A DNA stretch of 64,000 bases from Meloidogyne chitwoodi (Eukaryota; Nematoda; Chromadorea; Rhabditida; Meloidogynidae): NCBI GenBank assembly GCA_015183035.1, contig JACZZP010000009.1:1-64000 (forward strand), written 5' to 3'. The position numbers and the translations under genes are program-made. The stretch's first letter is position 1. Each line of letters opens with the position of its first letter. Below, piece after piece: positions 11,676-22,816 of the stretch. Below the pieces are notes generated by a model. The model was not told the DNA's origin. It did no database searches and saw only the letters and a list, made by a program, of their open reading frames with translations.

Positions 11676-13363
11676 TTGTTTTAATTTTAAAAAAGAAAAT
11701 TACGTGAAAAATATAGCAAATGATGAAATTAAATTAATGCCATTTAGACACTTAATCTTTGATTCTTATTATTGGACATTTTTATTTCCAACGTTTAGTG
11801 ACTTATTAATATTATTCTCGTCACACTTTTTTATAGAATATTTAATTAGTTATGTCACAATATGACTTGATAAATTTTTTATGAGATTTTTGGTTCACAT
11901 AGATTTTTATAAAATTTATAAAAGGCTAAAGATTAAAAAGAAAACAAAATTGTGTCAGATTTTTTAAGTATATTTAAAGGTTCATTTGAGGGTACAGAGT
12001 ATTTTTTGTTAATCATTCTCTCAACTACTCAAAATAACTTGAAATAGTTAATAATTACATTTATTCCCCAACTTGAAGCAATTTTAATGCGCAAAGGAAA
12101 GTGTTAAAAATGGATTGAAAAGTAAGAAAGTAACTTGTCTCTAATAATAAATTCTAGAGCTTTCAAGGATGTAGTAAATATCGCTAGAAGCATTAAAAAA
12201 GAGAATAAATAAAGCTGCTCTTTTGAATTGGAGAGTGGGAAATTTAAGCGCCTATTAAGCAACAGGAAGAGCCTTTAAAAAAATAGGGATGGCTAACAAT
12301 AAATTACTTGGATAGTGAATAAAAGAGAATAATAAAAAAGTGAAACAATGCTAAAGTTGACAAAATGAAGAAGAAATAAAAATGTTAGACCTGGGATGTA
12401 TCCCAGGGCAAGCTATTTTTAGTGGACAAACTGAACGGGAATGGAATCAGTGCCTGACGCTACTAGTACCGACCAATTTATATTGTCGCAATATAGATAG
12501 TACAAGCATTAAGTTGGAAATAAAATGAAATAGAAGTAAATAAAAATATTAAAAGCATTAAAAAGGTTTATTTTTATTTTACCTCACTACCAATTTTTTA
12601 CGCGTTATTCACTCAAATTACATTTCATGAATATATAACTTTTTTTATATATGGGGTAAAAAATTTATTTTTTGCTTTGAAACAATAAAGAGTCGTGTTT
12701 CATGTTCCCCAGAGCCTTTTTCACTTTTTAAAGCTTTTGATTGCTTCTGACATTTTCCAACCACCTAATGCTTTTTTCTTTTGCTAAAAGGGAATTGAAT
12801 TGCGCTTCTTTTAAAGCATTTTAGGTAAGATAAATTCAACAATAAAATTTAAATTGTCTTTTACTCTTTTTTGCCTCAAGGAAAAATTAGATAAGGCTTT
12901 TTAGAGCTAAATCCGGTGACAGGCAAATAATTTATGACTCGAACGTATTTTTTCTTATCTTTTTAAAAAAAAATTAGTAGCAAAAAAGGAAAAGAATTAC
13001 TGTTTCAGACGTTTAAGAATTTAATTTATAAAAAATTTAAATTTTAAGTTGAGGTAACATTGATTCTTCCTTTAGTGTAGCTTATTGTCATAATTACTTG
13101 AAATAAATTAAATTTAAAAAATTCAAATAAGAAAAATGGTAATAATTTAACGAAAAAAATAATAAAGATAATTTGAATAAAACTAAAAATTAGTTAATTA
13201 AAATTTTGATGAATAAATCGTTAAATGAAGAATAATTTTGTAAAGAATCTAAGGGGATCGCATCGACAAAAGGAGGTTAAAATAACGGATTGCTCCTAGA
13301 GCATTTATGGTAAATATTCTTATCTTCAAAAAGATTTTCTAACTAATCCATTCAATAATAATT
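11676..13363. other. Intergenic with two short hairpins
   Basis: Mostly featureless AT-rich DNA with no convincing exon. A less AT-rich stretch at about 12,390-12,500 contains CCTGGGA-TGTA-TCCCAGG and, roughly 80 bp downstream, TATATTG-TCG-CAATATA; both are perfect 7-bp stems with small loops. They could belong to an ncRNA or be MITE remnants. I cannot match them to a known RNA family. Confidence 0.35.
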
Positions 13364-14368
13364 TTATTCTTTTCTTTTGTTAAAATAATTGGACGGAGAA
13401 TTTGGAGGGTTTTCAATATCAATAATTTCTGAAATTAAAATGAAGAACAATTTAAAAATTATTGTATAATTATATAAATTTATAAAAAGTTTAATCAATT
13501 TTAATGGTGAAATAAAAAATAAAAATACTTGGAAAAGAAAATTCTTCTTCTTGATCATCCAAAGTTTTATCCTCCTTTAAACCTTTCCGTAAACATTTTG
13601 ATCTTTTAATTCAAAAACAGGATACTTGTCTAAAAATAAAACTTATAAAAAATTTAAACAATAAAAACATTGAACCTTCTTTATCAAAATTCGCTGGATG
13701 ATAACTTTGAAATATTTTTTGTTCATTCCTAGAATATTTGAAGTTTTGCGGAGAATTACCGTTGAAACGTTGCGATTTGTTTGGAAAAAAATCCTTGGAG
13801 ATATGCTTAGGAGATTGTAACTGATTTAAATTAACTAAACGTGGAGTGCTTGGATTTGAAGTTGAAGAGGAACCTGTAAAAAATTTTTTTGAAACTTTTG
13901 AGAGTTAGGCACTTATTCTTTGATGTATATCTTATTTTATAAATCTTTGAATATATCAAAATAATTTTGATTTTTTGTGAAATATTATGGCATTTTTGTA
14001 ATATCTAATTTTAATTTATTATTAATATACTTACCACTACTTGTGAATCCTTTTCCTTCTAAAATTTTCATCCGAGTTATATTCGCTTCACCCACTTTAT
14101 TTCTCGCTACACCGTCACTTTTGGTATTACTTTTACTTTCCTTTTCATTAATAGGATCATAATGATTTGTCCCTTCTTTGCATGAGATAGATTTAAAAAC
14201 TTTTTTAAGTCCTCCTATGATATTGAATCTATCGTAATTTATCTTTTTTTCTTTACCATTCTTTAATAAAAGTAAATTGGAATCACTTTGTGTCTTTTCT
14301 AATGCGCAATTACTTAAGTAAATTGACAAAAGAAGAGTTAACAAAACAAAAGAAGAAGAAGCATTCAT
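13364..14368 (-). CDS. Unrecognised secreted protein, apparent frame break
   Basis: A signal peptide (SSSFVLLTLLLSIYLSNCAL) starts a hydrophilic protein rich in N, S and K with no recognised domain. Exon 1 ends at a clear GGTAAGT donor near 14,033. Exon 2 (about 13,875-13,676) encodes an N/Q/P-rich segment. Exon 3 begins DKYPVFELKDQNVYGK and then hits a stop (GTT TAA). The frame two bases over continues as KEDKTLDDQEEEFSFP and splices normally to a final exon ending NPPNSPSNYFNKRKE at 13,364. Dropping the 8 nt at 13,575-13,582, which begin GT and end AG, restores the frame exactly. A sequencing indel or a real frameshift is likelier than an 8-nt intron. If the stop is real, the protein ends near 13,577. 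Confidence 0.5.
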
Positions 14369-15019
14369 TTATAATTTTTAGGGGTTAGCTATTTGCAAAG
14401 TAAACTTTGTTTAAAACTTAAAAATTTAAATAAAAAATAAATTTTTTAAATAAAAATAAAATATTGGCATAAGAAACGCAAGCAAAGGTAAGAATGAGAG
14501 GGAAAATCTGAGGCGAGATTGGATTTTATGGAAAAATTTATTTTATTAATTTTTTTAAAATTACCCACGCTCTCCTCTATACAATTAAAATACAAAACAC
14601 AATAGGAAAATTTTTTCTTTAGCAGTTGGGGAATTGAAAATATAGGTAAAAAATTTTGAGAGGTAAAATGGATTTTATTCCCCTTTACACAAGTCTTCTT
14701 CATTTCTTACAAGCAATTAAAATACAAAACATAAAATTGCCAATTTGACAAAAGGTTGGGCGGCGTGAAAGTCTTAGGCGCTTCTGTTAAATATTTTACT
14801 ATTAGTAAATAAACGTTCACCTTTTCCGATAGTTTATTTTGCGTTCAACAGCAATATTTGGGAGAGAAGTAACAGACAAATAAAAAAAGTATTTATTTTT
14901 ATTGTATTATTTAGCTTTTTAATATTCATTCAAAAGTGTTAAATTAAAAAATTTAAATTATTAATAAATTTAAGAAAATTAAGTTTGAAATATTTAATAA
15001 TTAAAAAATGATTAACAAT
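14369..15019. other. Intergenic, nothing recognised
   Basis: AT-rich spacer upstream of the secreted-protein gene. An 85-codon minus-strand open frame at 14,446-14,703 has no domain or coding-like composition and I do not call it. Confidence 0.4.
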
Positions 15020-15195
15020 GCTGTTAGAAGTAAAGAGAAAGATAAACTACTCTGCACTCTCTGCCTTTGTTTAAAATAATTACCTTACATTAGTTTATTT
15101 AATCATAACTTTTTTTTAATTTATATAAAAATATGAACTAAACTTTAAAAAATAAATCATAAAATTAGATTTATTTAAAATTAAACTTTCTATAA
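15020..15195. repeat. Copy 1 of a duplicated non-coding block in the small-peptide island
   Basis: This stretch, containing AGAGAAAGATAA, CTACTCTGC and CTCTGCCTTTGT and then AATCATAACTTTTTTT, recurs in the same orientation at about 16,428-16,605 with scattered substitutions and small indels. The two copies bracket the peptide gene at 15,472-15,681, suggesting that a unit of about 1.4 kb was tandemly duplicated and that the second copy lost or diverged its gene. Confidence 0.65.
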
Positions 15196-15471
15196 TTTGA
15201 CCAGTTTTTGAGAAATTTATTAAAACTTTGATAATAAAAAAATAAATATTTTGAGACTGAATTTCTCCTAAATATGTATATCTTATACTTTTCAAATTAA
15301 AACTTCATTAAACAAAACAAAAAATATTAAAAGTATCAAATTTATTCAATAATACATAACAGTCAATAATCAATTATATCTTTTGTTATTAAATTCAATT
15401 GAAATTATTTAAATCTGTTCTAGAACATAAATTTAATATGTAATTTTATAAACTAAATTTTTTACATAAAT

Positions 15472-15681
15472 TTATCCAGATCCACAGCAGTTCAATTCCG
15501 GGCATTTTATTACAGCAGTTGTACAAATTTGATCTCCTTTACATTGAGCAGCAGAAGTATAGCTACAATACTTGCTGCAAACTAAAACCTTACATCTGCT
15601 ATCACAATTAACTTCAACCATTACAACCATAAATATTGCAAGTAGAATTAATAAAAGTTTCATTTTTTTAATACCTAACAA
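15472..15681 (-). CDS. Small cysteine-rich secreted peptide (CC-tail family)
   Basis: A 69-residue single-exon precursor. The hydrophobic signal peptide (MKLLLILLAIFMVVMVEVNC) most likely starts at Met7 of the open frame, since MLGIK precedes it. The mature part has cysteine spacing C-x3-C-x4-C-x3-C-x7-C-x5-C-x6-C-x4-CC and ends GSG. The segment C-x5-C-x6-C-x4-CC is identical in spacing to the peptides at 17,970 and 18,828, so these are paralogues despite little other identity. Such secreted knots occur among nematode effectors, antimicrobial peptides and signalling peptides; no function can be assigned from sequence. It is the only member on the minus strand. Confidence 0.75.
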   Translation of the reverse strand: MLGIKKMKLLLILLAIFMVVMVEVNCDSRCKVLVCSKYCSYTSAAQCKGDQICTTAVIKCPELNCCGSG

Positions 15682-16427
15682 TTTAAGATAAACTAGTTGT
15701 TTGACTGATAATTAAAGATATCTTGATAATTATCTATATTTGATAAAATTAATTTAAATAATATTTTCTTCTACTAAACATTACTATTTATACCTTGAAA
15801 CTTTAATTATTATTTTTCAATTATTAAAAAAAATTTAATTTTCGTTCCACCAATTTGGCGAATTTCATACTTAAAATTGTAGTTCCATTTATTCTCTATA
15901 AATTTATTTTTTTAATTCAAAATCAAGTTGCATATTAATTTAATTATTTATGAAAAACATGTTTATTCAATTAAATTTACTTATAAAAAACAACTGGAAA
16001 ACAGTTTAATATAATTAAATAAAAATTTTTAATTTGTAAAATTAGTGGAACGATAATAATATGTATTTTATTTATGAAAAAATTAACGAAACTAACGGAC
16101 AGCAAAACACAACGAATATTTCAAAATTTTATTAATATTATTTCATCTCCTATTTAAAGTTAAATCTGTAATTAAGCAACTTTTTATTTAAAAAAGTTAA
16201 TTCATATTTATTAGAGATTTAAAAAATAGTTTGACAAAGTATTGCTTAATATAAAGGTCAAGAAAAATTAAAAAAAGAACCCTAGACTCCCAATATAATC
16301 GACAATTTTTTTCTTAATAGTAATAAAGTATGAATAGGGTTTATAGTAGTAAATCATTATTTTAAAAATTAAAACAAAAATATATAAGGAAGCAGCCTCG
16401 GTAATCACCTGAAACAAAGAAACTGTG
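15682..16427. other. Intergenic, nothing recognised
   Basis: Very AT-rich spacer between the minus-strand peptide gene and the second copy of the duplicated block. No exon is visible. Confidence 0.45.
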
Positions 16428-16605
16428 CAATAAAGAGAAAGATAACCTACTCTGCGATCTCTGCCTTTGTATAAAATAATTAACTCTAATTTCTTTATTT
16501 AATCATAACTTTTTTTAAAATTTATATAAAAAAATGATCTAAGCTTTATAAAATAAATCATAAAATTATATTTATTTAAAAAATTAAGTTTCTAAAATTT
16601 TACCT
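16428..16605. repeat. Copy 2 of the duplicated non-coding block
   Basis: Diverged direct copy of 15,020-15,195. It is followed by AT-rich sequence up to the peptide gene at 17,142, with no recognisable second copy of the 15,472 peptide in between. Confidence 0.65.
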
Positions 16606-17141
16606 TTTTTGAGATATTTATAGCATAATTTTGAATTTAATCACCTTTTTAGAATGGTCATAACTTTTTATATTTTAATAAATAATTTTATAATTCTATA
16701 ATTAAAAAATTTTTTTAAATATTGTAAATACAAAAAATTAAAGTTATTTATCATAACATTAAATAATGATGTAAATATAATTTAAGTTCCTTAAACGTAA
16801 AATAAACATGTGTATATTATTATAAATAGCAGCATTATACGTGGTTTTCGCTAAGATTCCAATGTTTACAATACATATTTTTATGAACAAAAAATAACAA
16901 TATAAATTAAGGAATTATACAAATATGACAAAAATTTTATTTTTATTATTTTATATATTACTAATTTTAATATTCTCTAAATTTTTCAATGTTTTTTCGA
17001 ATGTTTCAGTCATAACTTCTTGAAATCATTGGGCTAAAATCCATATATAATAGTATCTTTAAAAAGAAAATCAGATTAAATTCCATTCGAAACTTATTTT
17101 TTAATTGAACATAAATTAATTTTAATTAAAAAAATTAAAAA

Positions 17142-17348
17142 ATGGAAAAATTACTTTCCTTCTTGCTGCTAAGTTTTGCAGTGATTTTATCAGTTAATTC
17201 GCAATTTTGTACCGTTTTCTTTCCTCAAGTATGTCCATTAATTTGTAAGGTATGTACAGCAAATGGGTGTTTGGTAAAGGATCCATTGTGTATACCTGGA
17301 ATGGACTTTTGTAGATTTTTTGGTTGTCCGTGTACTGAAGTACAATAA
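17142..17348 (+). CDS. Small cysteine-rich secreted peptide (diverged member)
   Basis: A 68-residue precursor with a signal peptide (LLSFLLLSFAVILSVNS) and nine cysteines in about 48 mature residues, spaced C-x7-C-x3-C-x2-C-x4-C-x6-C-x6-C-x4-C-x-C. The tail C-x6-C-x6-C-x4-C resembles the C-x5-C-x6-C-x4-CC of its neighbours, and the signal peptide ends in the same SVN, so a common origin is plausible but not proven. Directly after the stop is AAAG|GTTTGA, and about 45 nt later TTTTTTAG, which looks like an intron in the 3' UTR. The start has AAAA before ATG, as is usual in this genome. Confidence 0.75.
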   Translation: MEKLLSFLLLSFAVILSVNSQFCTVFFPQVCPLICKVCTANGCLVKDPLCIPGMDFCRFFGCPCTEVQ

Positions 17349-17969
17349 AAGGTTTGAATTAATTAGTATTTTATTTTTATTTTTTAGTGGAGCTTAAAAA
17401 GAAATAACGCAATTAAATGAAATATGGGCCGAAAAACCATTGTCTCGTACCATTACTACATCGGTTCACTTTACTGTAATATTTTGATAAAATGTTAAAT
17501 AATATTTTTAATTTTTTTGTATTCATTTTCAAATAATTTCATAATGTAATCATATGTTTAAAAAAGCAAAAAATAAATAATAAAATTCGTTTTATTTTGT
17601 TTAACGATTGTTTATTTTAATGATGCTTATTTTTTCTTGTTAAAAAAAATTAAAAACAGGAAGAATTATTAATATATAGGTATATATAAGTAAGTTCTAT
17701 AACTAAGGTCTTAAAAATTAATATTTATTTAAAAACATGTTTTTTAGTTTAAAAAATTGAAAAATATATTAAAACATGGCAAAATCAAAAAATGCCAAAA
17801 TATTGATAAAATATACATCATTTTAACTTTAAATAGGCTAAAAACATTTTTTTAATTTTAGAGCTAATACCTATTCAGTATAAATAAGTATTTACATATG
17901 ATTTGCCACCCTAATGAAAAATTTAAGCATTTTTAGCTAATAAAAATTATCAAATAAAAGAGAAAGAAA
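17349..17969. other. Intergenic spacer in the peptide island
   Basis: AT-rich spacer with no exon. It contains isolated AAACATG-type palindromic words (near 17,735 and 17,770) like those that build the 48-55 kb satellite. Confidence 0.4.
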
Positions 17970-18116
17970 ATGAAACATTTAATATTTTCAATGCTCGTTC
18001 TAATGTTGGTGTTGATACTTTCGGTCAATTGCCAAGGCTACTGTAACTCGGAGTGTAATGGTGATCCTAGATGTGAAGCTATACAAGGATCTTGTTTAAG
18101 CAAGGGATGCTGTTGA
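17970..18116 (+). CDS. Small cysteine-rich secreted peptide (CC-tail family, shortest member)
   Basis: A 48-residue precursor. The signal peptide (FSMLVLMLVLILSVN) is followed by a mature peptide of about 27 residues with C-x3-C-x5-C-x6-C-x4-CC and a stop directly after CC. This is the same spacing as the last six cysteines of the peptide at 18,828, including the shared C-L-S-x-G-CC ending. A putative 3' UTR intron starts 10 nt after the stop (GAG|GTTAAA to ATTATTTAG). It is too short for most gene callers. Possible effector or antimicrobial-type peptide; function unknown. Confidence 0.75.
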   Translation: MKHLIFSMLVLMLVLILSVNCQGYCNSECNGDPRCEAIQGSCLSKGCC

Positions 18117-18827
18117 GAATGAAGAGGTTAAAATTGAAATCAATTTAATAATTAAATTATTTAGCTTAGAGAAAATAGAAACTGGAATTTAAAATGTTTA
18201 AATAAAGAAGAATAAATAAATATGTGAGGACGATAAATACATATATGTAATTATAATTATAAATACATATATTATTATATTTTAATTGAATAAAATTTTA
18301 AAGTTTTAATTTTATTTTTAATAGTTTTGAGGGTGCCCTTTAAAATCAATTTATTATGATTTTATAGTTAAAACCAGACCAGATTAGTCGCCGGATTTTT
18401 CAGGACTAAATCGGGTACGGAATTAATCCGTAGATAATGAAACTCCATATCTCGGTCTCGAGAAAAATCCGACTTATTCTTCCCAAAGTAATGCCAATTT
18501 TTTAAAAATTTATATTTCCTTGTTGTTTTTAATTTATCACTTCATTTTTATTTAATGTTTACATTATTTCATTAAAAACAAACATTTGTTATTATAAAAA
18601 TTTTTTATCGGTTTCTAAAACATATGTTTTGTAATGATAAAATAAACAAAACAACAAAATGTGACTTGTTTTTTTATAAAACGTGATTAAAATTATTTTA
18701 TGATCAAAAAATATTTTTAATACCTTCCTAAAAATGAAAACAAAATGATTTAAATAACTGTTTAAAGACATCTGAATATTCATCAACTTTCTAAAATTTT
18801 TCAATATTAAATTAAAATTTAGATAAA
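18117..18827. other. Spacer with an imperfect inverted repeat
   Basis: Contains GTCGCCGGATTTTT (18,387-18,400) facing AAAAATCCGAC (18,463-18,473), an inverted repeat in a locally GC-richer patch. It may be a small MITE remnant; TAAAAATCCGAC also occurs near 43,600. No coding exon is seen. The minus-strand frame at 18,592-18,804 looks like noise. Confidence 0.35.
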
Positions 18828-19007
18828 ATGAAAATTTTATTACCTTTGCTATTTTTATTAATTGTGGTTTTAGTTATCTCGGTTAATAGTATAAGTAGCT
18901 GTTGTAGTAAATTCAAGTGCGGACAAGTAGGCTGTCGAGTTTTTTGTAGGGGAAATTCTGTTTGTCAAACTTATCAACTTGCTTGTTTGTCAAATGGATG
19001 TTGTTGA
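18828..19007 (+). CDS. Small cysteine-rich secreted peptide (CC-tail family)
   Basis: A 59-residue precursor. The signal peptide (LLPLLFLLIVVLVISVNS) is followed by a mature part spaced CC-x4-C-x4-C-x3-C-x5-C-x6-C-x4-CC, ending at the stop. The last six cysteines have exactly the spacing of the 17,970 peptide, and the last five that of the 15,472 peptide. As in its neighbours, an AAAG|GTAAAA donor lies within about 10 nt of the stop, with TTTACTAG about 45 nt on, consistent with a 3' UTR intron. It belongs to the local paralogous cluster; the function is not known. Confidence 0.8.
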   Translation: MKILLPLLFLLIVVLVISVNSISSCCSKFKCGQVGCRVFCRGNSVCQTYQLACLSNGCC

Positions 19008-19439
19008 TAAATTAAAGGTAAAAATTCAATAAATTTAAATAAATTTTTGCATTATTTACTAGATTTAATGGCAAATGGATTTGTTCGATGTGAAATTTAA
19101 AAAATAATAATTGGATAATTGATAAAATATACTATTTACAATTGTAATTCAATTGTAACGTAAACAATTTTGTGAATTTTTAACAAGATAAATTGAATAA
19201 ATAACCTAAACTTATAATAAATACCTAAATCCAACAGCGGCTTAGTTGAAAATTAAAAAATTGATACGTTATAAACTTAAATCTTTTATAATAAATTAAA
19301 TAGTAAAATATTACTCAATTAAAAATTTAAATTTATTCTGTGCCTTTAAAAATGGCAATGGCGGAAAAGACAACGGAACGAGATTATAGAATGGCAATAA
19401 TATATAATTTTTAATTAATCGGTATATTTATAATTACTT
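19008..19439. other. Spacer between peptide gene and flp-18
   Basis: AT-rich 3' flank of the 18,828 peptide gene (including its likely 3' UTR intron) and of flp-18. Nothing else is recognised. Confidence 0.4.
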
Positions 19440-20105
19440 TTATTTGCCAAATCGGAGCACCTGAGGCATTCTTTTTCCAAATCTGAGCACGCCTGGGACT
19501 GCTCCACTCTCTTGTGCTTGTCTTTTGCCGAAACGAAGAACTCCTTAAATTTTTTAAAACTTTATTTTTAAATCAAAATACCTGGGACGGCTTTTTTTTC
19601 TTGTACAACTCTATCTCTTTTTCCAAACCGTAATACCTGAACATTTTTCTTATTAAAATGTTAATTAAGATTAATAAGTTCACCCCTGGCATTCGCTTTC
19701 CAAATCGTAAGACTCCTGGCGCAATAAATTCATCTTTTTTTGTCAAATCACTAGCCATGTTTAAATAAGAAGATGGTGAACGTTTCCAAAGTGTCATAAT
19801 ATGTACATCATCATTATTATAATTTTCTTCACGTTTTGGTCTTTCATCATCCAAAAGTAGGGCATTACCTGGTTCAACCAAATCTAGGGCACTAGGTCCT
19901 CCAAAATTATTCATTAAATCGGCATATGAGAACATTCCTAAACTTGACGATTTTCAATGAAAAATAGATTATATAGGAATTTTTCACTTTTTTCCATGCC
20001 GATTTCTTGTTGTTTATTAACCGCTTCTCCATTTACAATTTTCTCTCCTAAACAAATTAATAATGACGATAATGCAACAATCAAAATGTTAACGTAACCA
20101 AACAT
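19440..20105 (-). CDS. flp-18: FMRFamide-like neuropeptide precursor FLP-18
   Basis: Four exons: 20105-about 19988, 19937-19684, 19636-19582 and 19543-19440. A signal peptide ([20 protein letters not shown]) is followed by a spacer with a KR site. Five amidated peptide copies follow, each before GK or [45 protein letters not shown] and MPQVLRFGK at the stop. PGVLRFamide is diagnostic of FLP-18, whose peptides act on NPR-type receptors to control locomotion and feeding. Two of the three introns fall inside the PG-VLRF unit, so two peptides are completed only by splicing. The last copy departs from the family with Gln for Gly. Confidence 0.95.
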
Positions 20106-21972
20106 TCTTTTGATGTTTTGCGGATAAATATAGGCAAGAAATAAATTTCCTGAATAACAAACAAAAACAAACTTTTAAATTTTAAACATGCTTATTAAAA
20201 CAAATTTTTACAAATTGTAAAAATTTTAAAAATTTAGGTTTGTAAAGTTAAGAAATAGATTTCCAAATAAGTTTTACAAATTATACTGATCTAAACATTT
20301 TTTATAAAATTATGATTCAAAACATTCTTTTAAGGAAGCGAATAAACTAATAAACTTTAGAACATTTTTATTAAAACATTAAAGAAAGTTGAAAACATGT
20401 TTTACGACTTTAAAGTTTTACAAATATGTATATATACAATTAAAAAATTAAATTTTAAAAAATATTCCTTAACGGTAAGTAAAAAATATAAGTTATATGC
20501 CTAAGGTTTAGTGTAAAAATATTTGAGCAATTTTTTGATGTTTTTAACTCCCCAAGGTTTTACTCTTGTCAAAAACAAAAGGAAATGAAAAGAAATGTCA
20601 TACCCTTTAACCAACTTATTAATTGTTTTTGTCGATGCCGAAAAAATCCAAAAACGTAAGCATTGGGCACGTCATCAAATTTGGTATAAATAAAAAACGA
20701 AAAATACACGAGAAGCAAAAAATTAAAGAAAAGCCAATTGAGTTAACAAAATGTTGTACGAAACAAACTCATCTTTCTCAAATTTCGGACACGATTTTAC
20801 TACTAAATTGTTAAAATTGCCAAATCTTTGTTAACCTTGCATCCTAAATTAAAATGTAATTGGTAAACTAAAACATTTTTTACTATTTAAATAAAATTGA
20901 TGGAAAAATTTAGAATATTTAGAAAAAAATATGGTTACATAAAAAAATTTTGGCTCATAATAAGCATTGATATTGTAAAATAAATACATTAATTCTAGTT
21001 CATAATGTAAATATTAAATTTTACATAAACAAAAAATGCAAGTGGACTTTAGTGCAAGTATAGAAGCTACCTAGGTAGGGGAGACGCGAGGGAATTAATT
21101 TTTGATGAACAGCTAATGATTAAAAATAATACAGAGCAAGAAAAACTAAACTTAAAACTTAATTTTTACTAAATTATAAAAAAATAACATATATTCTTCT
21201 AAACTCTAAAACATGAAACATGTTTTAAAGTAAATTTGCAAAACTTAACTGAAAAGTAAAATTTACAATATTTAATTTATTTTGTAAAAACAACTAACAA
21301 AAGCAGTTTTACAAGTTGAAAACTAACTTGTTTTAAATATTATTATGTGTTAATGCCTATTTGGCATAGAAAATTCCAAAGTATTTCTAGGAAAAAATCC
21401 CAATAATTTCGTGAAAAGAAAAAGCTACAATGTATTTCCCTCATAGCAATTTAATTTTGACTTCAGCTGATTGACGGCCAGCATTAGTAAAAACTTTAAA
21501 TTTCACTCATTACATATATCCTATGCTTTTTTTAAACACTATTTAGTTGACTAATAATAATGCCATTTTCGTTAATTTTAGAAGCTGTAAGTTTAGTTAA
21601 ATTTATTTCAAATATTTCCTCACCCACGCATTTTTTCTTTGCGTAATGAACACTAGAATGAACGTTTTCGGATGAACCAAGCGAGTAAACAAATTAAATT
21701 ATAATTTATCAAAAAATTTGTTTAAAGATGAAAATATTTTTTAAAAAGAAATTAAGCAATAAAAATTTTATTCTTCCAATCAGTTTCTTGAAGCGGAAGA
21801 GTCGCTTATTACTGAATATTTTCTCTAAAAATAAAAAGTTTTGTTAAATTTTAGTAAAATTGTAATTGTAATTTTTTGTATTTTAAAAATGAAGTTTGCA
21901 AATTAATTTAATTTTTTTTTCAATTATTTGAAAAAAAATGTTTTGTAAGTTTTTTATGTTTTTAATTCGTAA
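20106..21972. other. Intergenic, flp-18 upstream region
   Basis: About 1.9 kb of AT-rich DNA. A 63-codon plus-strand frame at 20,623-20,814 is lysine-rich but has no signal peptide, domain or splice support and is not called. CTACCTAGGTAG (near 21,069) is a perfect 12-bp palindrome. Scattered AAACATG/ACATGTTT words occur near 20,186, 20,394 and 21,212. Regulatory DNA for flp-18 is expected here but not identified. Confidence 0.4.
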
Positions 21973-22816
21973 TTAAAATACCCTCAGAAATTTTCTATAT
22001 CGTCGGTAAGTTGCAACAAAGCAGATCATTGCACAAGCGGTCATATGTAAAAGTATTGCTAGCAAATAAGGCCAGAACGGTCCCAAAAAAGATTCCCAAC
22101 GTTGCTCATTAACCAAGAATGATTGAATCAAAGATTTAGCATCCACAGAATATCCAAGTGAGATTCTTGAACCAAATGCCATTGTAAATACTTAAAAAAT
22201 TTTAATAATTGATAAATCTATTATATTAGATAGATTAGTACCTAGAACAAAAGCCAACAAATCAGAAAGGCAAACAAGCCCAAGTAGAATCATAATTTGG
22301 ACAGAAATGAAAAGATCACGTTGAAGGCAAGCACCAATCAACTGATTGAATTATTTAAAAAATTATTTTTAAACAGATCTGTTTTTTATTGAATTACTAC
22401 TTAAAAATGACTAGGAACAATATGCAATTTTAAAACGTACAGCACACAAAATTCCAGCTAAATTGATAAGTACAACAAATCCTACACCGGGCCTAAAAAC
22501 GTCTACTGCATTAATAAACTGAGATTGTTCAAGTATTAGATAAAGTAGAGTTAGGGACAGAACAAATGCAAACTAAAAAATTAGACTATATTTAAAAAAA
22601 AAAGTTTAACATTTAAAAAAATATTTTTAAATTTGCCTGTATGAATGAAGAAACATACAATGCAGATTTAACGTGTAAGAATTCGCAACAAGTTGATGGA
22701 AAGAATTCTGGAGCATTTGGGTCAAATTGCTTAAATTTTTTAAAGATTAGAACTTAAAAAAATTGTTTAAAAGTAATTACATGATTAATTATTTGAATAT
22801 TTTTTTCAACTGGCAT
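21973..22816 (-). CDS. Small four-TM membrane protein, unrecognised
   Basis: Five exons. The start MPVEKNIQIINH splices to a second exon, PNAPEFFPSTCCEFLHV. TM1 follows (VSSFIQFAFVLSLTLLYLIL), then TM2 (GVGFVVLINLAGILCAV), TM3 (LFISVQIMILLGLVCLSDLL) and TM4 (PYLLAILLHMTACAMICFV), ending in a basic tail, YRRYRKFLRVF. Total length is about 190 residues with four helices and cytosolic-looking ends; no CCG tetraspanin loop or innexin cysteines are seen. The donor after FIQ appears to be GC (CAG|GCAAAT at 22,635-22,636). An alternative GT six codons earlier would also keep frame but would shorten TM1. I do not recognise the family. Confidence 0.65.

Noticed and set aside
20623..20814. 63-codon lysine-rich plus-strand frame
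   Set aside because: No signal peptide, domain, splice context or coding-like composition. It overlaps nothing conserved.
21060..21090. CTACCTAGGTAG palindrome as a possible regulatory site
   Set aside because: A single 12-bp palindrome with no second copy or gene-proximal position; not supportable.
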